Below, piece after piece: positions 57,566 to 64,000 of a DNA stretch of 64,000 nt; the first letter of the stretch is position 1, and each line of letters starts with the position of its first letter. A program made the position numbers and the translations under genes. Source of the DNA: Coenobita brevimanus (Eukaryota; Arthropoda; Malacostraca; Decapoda; Coenobitidae); assembly GCA_032717465.1 (NCBI GenBank), contig CM064657.1, positions 20,184,232 to 20,248,231 of the forward strand, read 5' to 3'. The notes below the pieces were generated by a model. It did not search any database. It was not told where the DNA came from and saw only the letters and a program-made list of their open reading frames with translations.

Positions 57566-57602
57566 TGTGTGTGTGTGTCTGTGTGTGTGTGTGTGTGTGT
57601 TT
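57560..57602. repeat. (GT)n microsatellite
   Basis: It abuts the truncated 5' end of LINE copy 2. Confidence 0.9.
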
Positions 57603-57659
57603 TGTGGGGAGTGGTATTGAGTGAGAATGATGTATGAGATTTGAGGCATTGTAAGGTAT

Positions 57660-58440
57660 GTGTGAGGTATTTGGACTGGTGGTATATGTGTGGTGTGTGG
57701 GCTGGTGATATATGTGTGGTGTGTAGGCTGGTGGTATATGTGTGGTGTGTGGGCTGGTGATATATGTATGGTGTGTAGGCTGGTGGTATATGTGTGGTGT
57801 GTGGGCTGGCGGTGTATGTGTTGTGTGTGGGCTTGTGGTATATGTGTGGTGTGTGGGCTGGTGGTGTATGTGTTGTGTGTGGGCTGGTGGTATATGTGTG
57901 GTGTGTGGACTGATGGTATATGTGTGGTGTGTGGACTGGGGGTGTATGTGTGGTGTGTGGACTGATGGTATATGTGTGGTGTGTGGGCTGGTGGTATATG
58001 TGTGGTGTGTAGACTGGTGGTATATGTGTGGTGTGTGGACTGGTGGTATATGTGTGGTGTGTGGACTGGTGGTATATGTGTGGTGTGTGGACTGATGGTA
58101 TATGTGTGGTGTGTGGACTGGTGGTGTATGCGTGGTGTGTGGGCTGGTGGTACATGTGTTGTGTGTGGGCTGGTGGTATATGTGTGGTGTGTTGACTGGT
58201 GGTATATGTGTGGTGTGTTGACTGGTGGTATATGTGTTGTGTGTGGGCTGGTGGTATATGTGTGGTGTGTGGACTGGTGGTATATGTGTTGTGTGCGGGC
58301 TGGTGGTATATGTGCGGTGTGTGGGCTGGTGGTATATATGTGGTGTATGGGTTGGTGGTATTTGTGTGGTGTATGGGCTGGTGGAATATGTGTGGTGTGT
58401 TGGTTGGTGATATTTGTGTGGTGGGTGGGCTGTTGGGATA
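57660..58440. repeat. 26-bp minisatellite, about 30 units
   Basis: The unit combines GCTGGTGGTATA and TGTGTGGTGTGTGG, with G/A changes at the first bases (GCT or ACT) and a few TTG variants. 26 is not a multiple of 3, so each reading frame repeats every 26 codons. Few units contain a stop on the minus strand, which leaves three long open frames of Thr, His, Pro and Tyr. These frames are a product of the repeat, not genes. Confidence 0.93.
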
Positions 58441-58457
58441 CAGTATGTGTGGCGTGG

Positions 58458-58458
58458 G

Positions 58459-58548
<90 letters not shown>
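58458..58548. repeat. (GT)n microsatellite
   Basis: About 90 bases of GT follow the minisatellite. Confidence 0.97.
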
Positions 58549-58549
<1 letters not shown>

Positions 58550-58555
58550 CATGCA

Positions 58556-58868
58556 TTACTTTTTATGAGTTCGTCTTTGTGCATAGGCTTGACATCCAGG
58601 TCCCTTAGGTCACCAGTCACTCTACGTACCATGCATCTCCACATGTCACCATTTCAGCGCTGACTACCACCGTATTTATTCAATCCGTGATAGGGCCGTC
58701 TCATACATGGCTGGCGTATTGGTATTAGAGGAGGTGTTTTGGGGATATGTCGGTGGGTCATTGGTAGCGCATTAAAGTCTGCTTTTGGCGAAATTCGTCT
58801 TAAATTTCCCTGCCCCAGCCGGGATTCGAGCTTGCGTACAGTGGGACAGTAGATCACCTCCCTACATG
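58556..58868 (-). mobile_element. SINE family 2, copy d (diverged)
   Basis: It is collinear with copies a-c: GCATAGGCTTGACA, CACCATTTCAGCGCTGACTA, GGCGTATTGGTATTAGAGGA, ATATGTCGGTGGGTCA and the head-side CCAGCCGGGATTCGAGC. The tail is reduced to five T at 58560-58564. (GT)n tracts flank both sides. Confidence 0.78.

Positions 58869-58930
<62 letters not shown>
58869..58930. repeat. (GT)n microsatellite
   Basis: A simple GT tract right after the SINE head. Confidence 0.97.
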
Positions 58931-58932
<2 letters not shown>

Positions 58933-59440
58933 TATATGCATGTTTACTGTATGTGTTTTGCATGCACGAGTGTTCATGTGTACTTTACATGTTTGTGTGT
59001 GTATGCCCTGTTACTCAAGTGTGCATAGCGCAAAGGGGTCATGTACTTGGTCTTTTTTGTTTGGCTTTCTGTCGCAATGTCTGTCTCTCTGTTAACAAGG
59101 TTCAGGAAAAGCTATTGGATTGAAATGCACCAAATTTGGCATAATGATTAAGGATCATTAGAGGAACAGATTACTGTATGAATTTTTGGCCAAAAAATCA
59201 ACTATCGAATCAACCTAAATGGTTGTGTAGGAGTCTGACCAAACTGACCGAAGGACTGGGGGATAGGAAAGTGTAGTGTTTTAGTTTTGTGAACGGCAGA
59301 AGGTATGTGTCACATGCAAAGTCAATTTAAATCGTGTAGTTTTTTCCTGTAAACCAAGAAAGCATTTACAACGCTGGGTGGTAACCTTATAACCAATAAA
59401 CACGTATTCCCCACGTGACAACAAGTGGGTTGGCGGAGGG
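58931..59440. repeat. Old repeats: D2-like block and SINE family 1 fragment
   Basis: 59060-59180 (GTCTGTCTCTCTG, TGAAATGCACCAAATTTGGC) resembles repeat D2. 59335-59400 (TTTCCTGTAAACCAAGAAAG, ACGCTGGGTGGTAACCTTAT) matches the hairpin-to-body part of SINE family 1. No gene is seen. Confidence 0.6.
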
Positions 59441-61845
59441 TTAGTGCCCCTCCCCGGAAAACAACTAACTAAAAGTAAGAACAAGAAGCCTCAGACCAGG
59501 ACTGCCCAAAAGGTGACAACTCAGGAGCGAAGAAAGGGCATGGCACGGATGGCTACATGGAATGTAAGGGGTGCGAATGATGAGGTGAAAGAGAGAGAGA
59601 TTGTCCAGGTGCTTGAGGATGCGAAAGTGGATGTATGTGGATTAACTGAAACTAAATGGTTAGGAGAGAGTGTGAGAGAATGGGAGTATGGATGGGGTAT
59701 ATGGGCAGGAATAGGTGAGAATGAGAGGGCAAAAGAAGGAATGTGTATTGTTGTGAGTAACAGATGGAAGGAGACCATAAGAGCGTATGGATCAGTTGGC
59801 TCAAGGATTGTATTGGTAAGATTGAAAGTTGGACTACAAATGTGAGTGACTGTGTGCGTGTATGTGCCAACGCAAGATCGTGCAAACAGAGTGAAAGAAG
59901 AGTTCTGGACAAGGAAGTGTGCATGGAAATGTTTGAAAGGAATGAGTGTTTTTGATTGGAGACATGAATTGAAAAGTAGGGAATGTGAAGGTGGATGGAG
60001 TAGTTGGCGAGTGGGGTGTGCCTGCAGAGATGGATGGGAATGGCAGTGCTTTAGTGAAAATTTGTGCCAGGAGGGGGTTGGTGATAGCCAATACCCTCTT
60101 CAGACACAAAATGATCCACTGGTATGTGTTGCGAGTGATGAGAAGGGTGGATGGTGAACTGAATGAACGGAAGACAATGATTGATTATGTATGTGCGGAT
60201 GACAGGATGAGAAGGTGTATAATGGATGCAAGAGTATATAGAGGTTGGGGGAGTGGACTCTCTGACCACCAACAAAACGAAATGGAGAAATAGAAGAAGG
60301 GAAGGACATACGAAGTAGCTCATACAAGGAGGGTGGAAAGGTTCCAAGAGGATGAAAAAAAGGCAGAATATAAAAGGGAAGTGGAGGAGCGATTGGGGAA
60401 ATATGAATTGGAGCAGATAGGAGATGTGGAAGGTGCGTGCAAGATATTCACAGAAGAAATCTGTGCAGCATGTGAGGTGGTATGTGGGGTGAAGAGAAGA
60501 CGAAAAGGGGTGCAGGGAACAGCATGGAGGAATGAAAGGTAAGAGAGGCTGTGGCACAAAAGAAGAAAGCATATAATCAGTGGATGAGAAACAGGGGCGT
60601 TGAAGAAGTTGAGAGACAGAAGAAAGAGTTGTATGTAGAGAGGAGGAGAGAGGTGAAAAGATTAGTAAGAGAGAGTGAAAGGAGAGTGGATGAGGAATTT
60701 GGAAGGAATTTGAGTGTAAAGTGGAGGGAATGTAAGAAATTGTTCTGGAAAGAGGTAAAGAGAGTTAGACAGGGTGCCAAAGAAGTTAGTTGGGGAGTAA
60801 AAGATAAAAATGGTAGATTACCAGTGGGGAAGGGAGAAAAAGTGAGTAGATGGAGAGAACACTTTAATGAATTGTTGAAAATAGAGAATGAAACTAATGC
60901 GAGTATAAGTGGCTGGGGAATGGCTGGGAGACGGAGAGATTTGGAAAGAAAGGAAGAAATCAGTACGATGGAAGTTGTGGAAGCGATGAAGAAAATTAAA
61001 ATGGGGAAAGCCCCAAGAACTGATGGAGTGCGTGGTGAAAAGCTGAAGCATGGGGGAGAGATAGTAGTAGGATGGATGTGGAAGATGTGCAGATTGCCCT
61101 TGGAGAAGGTAGAGTCACAGATGATTGGAAGTCAGGTATAATTATTTCCCTGTATAAAGGAAAAGGGGAAGAAGAAGTATGTGGTGATCAAAAGGGCATT
61201 TATTTTTTTAGTGTAATAGGAAAAGTATATGGTAGGATACTTATTGACAGAGTAAGGGCAAATAGCAGAGGAATTAGTTGGAGAAGAGCAGGGAGGTTTT
61301 AGGAAGGTAAGAGGTTGTGTAGATCAGATATTTTCTCAGAGATCTTTAGTGGAGAAGTTTCTAGAGAAGGGAAAAAAGTTGTATACGGCCTTATGAATTT
61401 GGAGAAAGCATATGACAGGGTGGATAGACAAGGACTGAGGAAAGTATTAAGAACATATGGAGTAGATGGGAAGTTGCTGAATGCCTTGAAAAGTATGTAT
61501 GTATGAAGGTGCTAAGGCTGCAGTGCGTGTGGATAATGAACTGAGTAAATTTTTCTATTTGAAGGTTGGATTGAAACAGGGATGTGTCATGTCTCCATGG
61601 TTGTTCAATCTGTATATGGATGGGGTTATAAAAGAGATACAGGGTAGGGCAGCGGATGTTGGAGCGGCCCTATACTGTTGTTTGCAGATGATACTGTGTT
61701 GTTAATGAAGACGAAGGGGAGCTGCAAGGCTGGGTGGTTGAGTTTGGGAGTGTATGTAAGAAACGGAATCTAAAAGTGAATGTAGGGAATAATAAAGTTA
61801 TGGTCTTTGAGAGAGGTGAAGTCAGTGAATGTACACCCACGGACC
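59440..61845 (+). pseudogene. RTE-like LINE (family B), copy 3, with endonuclease, 3'-truncated
   Basis: The endonuclease begins with MARMATWNVRGANDEVKERE (from about 59538; the same frame is open from 59444). It continues with VCGLTETKWLGE and GMCIVVSNRWKE, with a frame change at about 59840. Later pieces are VYVPTQDRANRVKEEFW and, in another frame, MIDYVCADDRMRRC to GWGSGLSDHQ (the SDH motif). The linker and RT follow: RNLSVKWRECKKLFWKEVKR, KKIKMGKAPRTDGVRGEKL, GIIISLYKGKGE, GLMNLEKAYDRVDRQGL, GLKQGCVMSPWLFNLYMDG. The catalytic FADD area near 61680 is disrupted by a frame change. Similarity stops near 61845 (FERGEVSECT), so the C-terminal part and tail are missing. It is more diverged than copies 1 and 2. 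Confidence 0.88.
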
Positions 61846-63045
61846 AAAGTTTCTGTACCCCCCTCGGTGGCAGGAAGAGGAAGTTAAGGGTAAAAGAGAG
61901 GGCAGGCGAGCGGACAACCGTGAGTGGTAGCTAGATACTGAGCTACGAGGCGAACGGAGAGAAAACGAAATTGGATTCGAAACATTACCATGCTATTCAC
62001 CTGGAAAACATTATGCGTTCGTAACATACATAGCATATAACACAGACTCCTATGTTATCATGGAGTCCTGTGAAATTGGTCCAAATATGACCCATCTGTT
62101 TCGGATCCTCATCATATCCTCATCATACAAATAAAGCATCGAGTCAGTTGTATATAAGCTGCGACTGGTCATTATCACTGCATTGATAATTATCACTGCA
62201 TTGATAATTATCACTGCATTGATTATCACTGCATTGATAATTTTTCCTGGATTGTCTATAGCTATAATATAGAATGACTATGGAATTCATGCTGATTCCC
62301 ACAGTAGATGTGCGGATGGATATGTTAAATTTATTTTGGGTGGACGAATAAACCAGATTGTGTTGGGCAACGGAGAGAATTCACCAATAATTAACTGTAA
62401 CCAGATGAAATTAGGAGCACACGACAGAAGGTACTATGAGACAAAGAAGATACAGCTGTGGTATTCTGTTCCGCCTTGTTACCCAGGCCTTAACTGTTGC
62501 TTCTCTTCAGATGTGCATTATTTTCCTTCAGTCTCTGCTTCTTCTGTTACTCTTACTTCCCAGTATTCTCTTGCCGCGAGAAGTCATATTCCTTAAGGAG
62601 TTTCTAGTCGTCCGGTCCTATGACCCCTACTGTATTACATAATTCGTCACATTATACCTCCCAAACAAACAACGTTAGCACAAGACTGCTGAATTTGTTA
62701 CAACCATTATTGGCACTGCCACTACTAACCACCCTTTACCCACTGACTGTGTCTAATTTCCCTTACAATACTTCTACCGCTACTCCTACTACTAATCCAC
62801 TATGAATCTGTATGATTGTCCCTATGTCTGTGTATCTGCTAACTACATTATTTTTCCCTATCCCACCTTCGACAACTCGTCACTTACCCCCCACTGCTGC
62901 CCCAGTTGCACCCCCCTCTCTCCCAGCCACCATCGACCATACTCCTCCCCCACTCCGACACCACACTACCCCTCGCCTCATCCCTGGGCCACCAGGCCTG
63001 TTGTCCACCTTTTACCGGTGAATATACGCGGTATGCAGTAGGCGA
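61846..63045. other. Unassigned DNA, no gene seen
   Basis: Short plus-strand frames near 62336, 62436 and 62802 have no family features. 62860-63010 is C-rich (CCCCACT, CCACC words). A small minisatellite lies at 62171-62240. Confidence 0.45.
62171..62240. repeat. 18-bp minisatellite, four units
   Basis: Units of ATTATCACTGCATTGATA start at 62171, 62189, 62207 and 62223; the third is two bases short. ATTATCA and TGATAAT are inverse complements, so neighbouring units can pair. Confidence 0.88.
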
Positions 63046-63090
63046 ATAATAATAATAATTATATTAATAACAACAACAACAACAACAATA
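63046..63090. repeat. (AAT)n and (AAC)n repeats
   Basis: AATAATAAT followed by AACAACAAC. Confidence 0.85.
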
Positions 63091-63490
63091 CAGGTGTGTA
63101 GTGTTCCTAACATTACATATAAAAACTGCAGACCCAAAACGTGCCTATACCAAGGAGCACTGATATATTAACCGCGGAATCGACCACATCCAGTTCTTAT
63201 CATTACCACTGGACCTTCGCTGTAGGACTTCATCATGGTAATACAACCCATTGTAGTCCTTTGTGGTATCACTACAACTGTTTGGGAAAAAATAACATAG
63301 TGCACGACATGCCTACAACTCACCAAAATACGCATGTGACGTTTCACTGACATCCATCAAATAGCATAGGAGTTAATGGACAAACATGCAAGCGACTGGA
63401 CATAAACAGAGGCCGAATGCCGCGCATGGGTATATGACCACCTGACAAAATTGTTACCATCCTGCTTTGCAGGTGTCATCATAGTTATAG
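63091..63490. other. Unassigned DNA
   Basis: No gene or recognised repeat. Confidence 0.5.
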
Positions 63491-63491
63491 C

Positions 63492-63526
<35 letters not shown>

Positions 63527-63715
63527 CTCTATCGGATAAGTTTTTGTGAAGCTACAGAACGTGGTGAATGTTTTTGGGCATATCCGATAGAGCCAGGATT
63601 CTAGGGGCTTGAATAATGAATGAATGGAAGCGTGGCCCATTGGATTGGGTAAATTTGGGCTGTCTGGACATTGCAACTCCTCACCCTGCCCTCGGGTGGG
63701 AAAGGAGGTCCGGAC

Positions 63716-63757
<42 letters not shown>

Positions 63758-63819
63758 TACTAATACTAATACAAATACTAATACTAATACTAATAATAAT
63801 AACAATAACAACAATAATA
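63491..63819 (+). mobile_element. Repeat family 4, copy c, between (AAT)n tracts
   Basis: (AAT)n covers 63491-63524. The repeat follows, with 12-base inverted arms CTCTATCGGATA (63527-63538) and TATCCGATAGAG (63581-63592), then a body collinear with 38512-38645, ending GGAGGTCCGGAC at 63714. A long (AAT)n/(ACTAAT)n tail extends to about 63819. The left arm section has no counterpart in copy b, so copy b may be 5'-truncated. Confidence 0.7.
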
Positions 63820-64000
63820 TTATTAATAATAGTGGTCGTAGAAGAAAGAATCACATGTTATTAGGCAAGATGCAGAAGAGGTCAAACACCATTATCTCCA
63901 TAATAAAACACGAACACATTATTGACATATGAAACCAAACAATGGCATAATATGCTGTAATTGTAGGGATATAGTAATGCTGACTAAATTAATGTTTGAC
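63820..64000. other. Unassigned DNA to window end
   Basis: No gene or repeat recognised. Confidence 0.5.

Noticed and set aside
57520..58556. Three overlapping minus-strand frames of 211-340 residues rich in Thr, His, Pro
   Set aside because: They arise from the 26-bp minisatellite plus (AC)n; the same peptide set appears in each frame.
63141..63350. 69-residue plus-strand frame
   Set aside because: It has no recognisable family motifs, and the length is within chance expectation.

Overview
This window looks like intergenic, repeat-saturated DNA from an animal nuclear genome, most likely an arthropod and probably a decapod crustacean. That assignment is an inference. It rests on very long (AT)n, (GT)n, (GATA)n and trinucleotide microsatellites packed between CR1-like, RTE-like and Penelope-like retroelements, BEL/Pao and Ty3/Gypsy LTR elements and tRNA-derived SINEs. 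I found no convincing host protein-coding gene, tRNA, rRNA or CRISPR array. Nearly every credible coding signal belongs to a transposable element, and nearly all are broken.

Layout. 1-1.3 kb: short tandem repeat, purine tract and the 3' part of a Penelope-like element (GIY-YIG endonuclease, minus strand). 1.4-2.2 kb: SINE and microsatellites. 2.2-7.65 kb: a nearly complete CR1-like LINE on the minus strand (ORF1 plus EN-RT ORF2) split by a 1.45-kb TA-flanked inverted-repeat element at 4769-6220. 7.7-10.2 kb: dispersed repeats, a Tigger/pogo-like element (8391-9248) and a collapsed LTR provirus (9296-10213). 10.47-16.74 kb: a Ty3/Gypsy-type LTR element whose integrase lies upstream of reverse transcriptase. 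16.7-25.2 kb: a SINE, two copies of one LINE family, an RTE-like LINE and over 1 kb of (AT)/(GATA) microsatellite. 25.2-30.3 kb: SINE copies, minisatellites and old repeats. 30.4-38.07 kb: a degenerate BEL/Pao element holding two SINEs. 38.5-42.8 kb: an RTE-like LINE (minus), trinucleotide repeats and unassigned DNA. 44.3-51.6 kb: a second Ty3/Gypsy element on the minus strand with canonical domain order, a tRNA-Leu-type primer site and a SINE near its 3' end. 51.9-54.2 kb: another RTE-like copy. 55.2-57.6 kb: a 5'-truncated second CR1-like copy. 57.7-58.5 kb: a 26-bp minisatellite. 59.4-61.85 kb: a third RTE-like copy with its endonuclease. The remainder is unassigned or microsatellite DNA.

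The genes do not form a pathway; what links them is nesting history. Several elements sit flush inside (TA)n tracts, and the 3' ends of several LINEs and SINEs run directly into (CA)n, (AT)n, (TAGA)n or (TAA)n tracts. Microsatellites here therefore seem to act both as landing sites and as products of retroelement tails. The most unusual coding structure is the 10.47-16.74 kb element: its reverse transcriptase and RNase H are Gypsy-type, but the pol order is the one typical of Ty1/Copia (protease-integrase-RT-RNase H), as known in the Gmr1-like clade. All alignments and identity estimates were made by eye.
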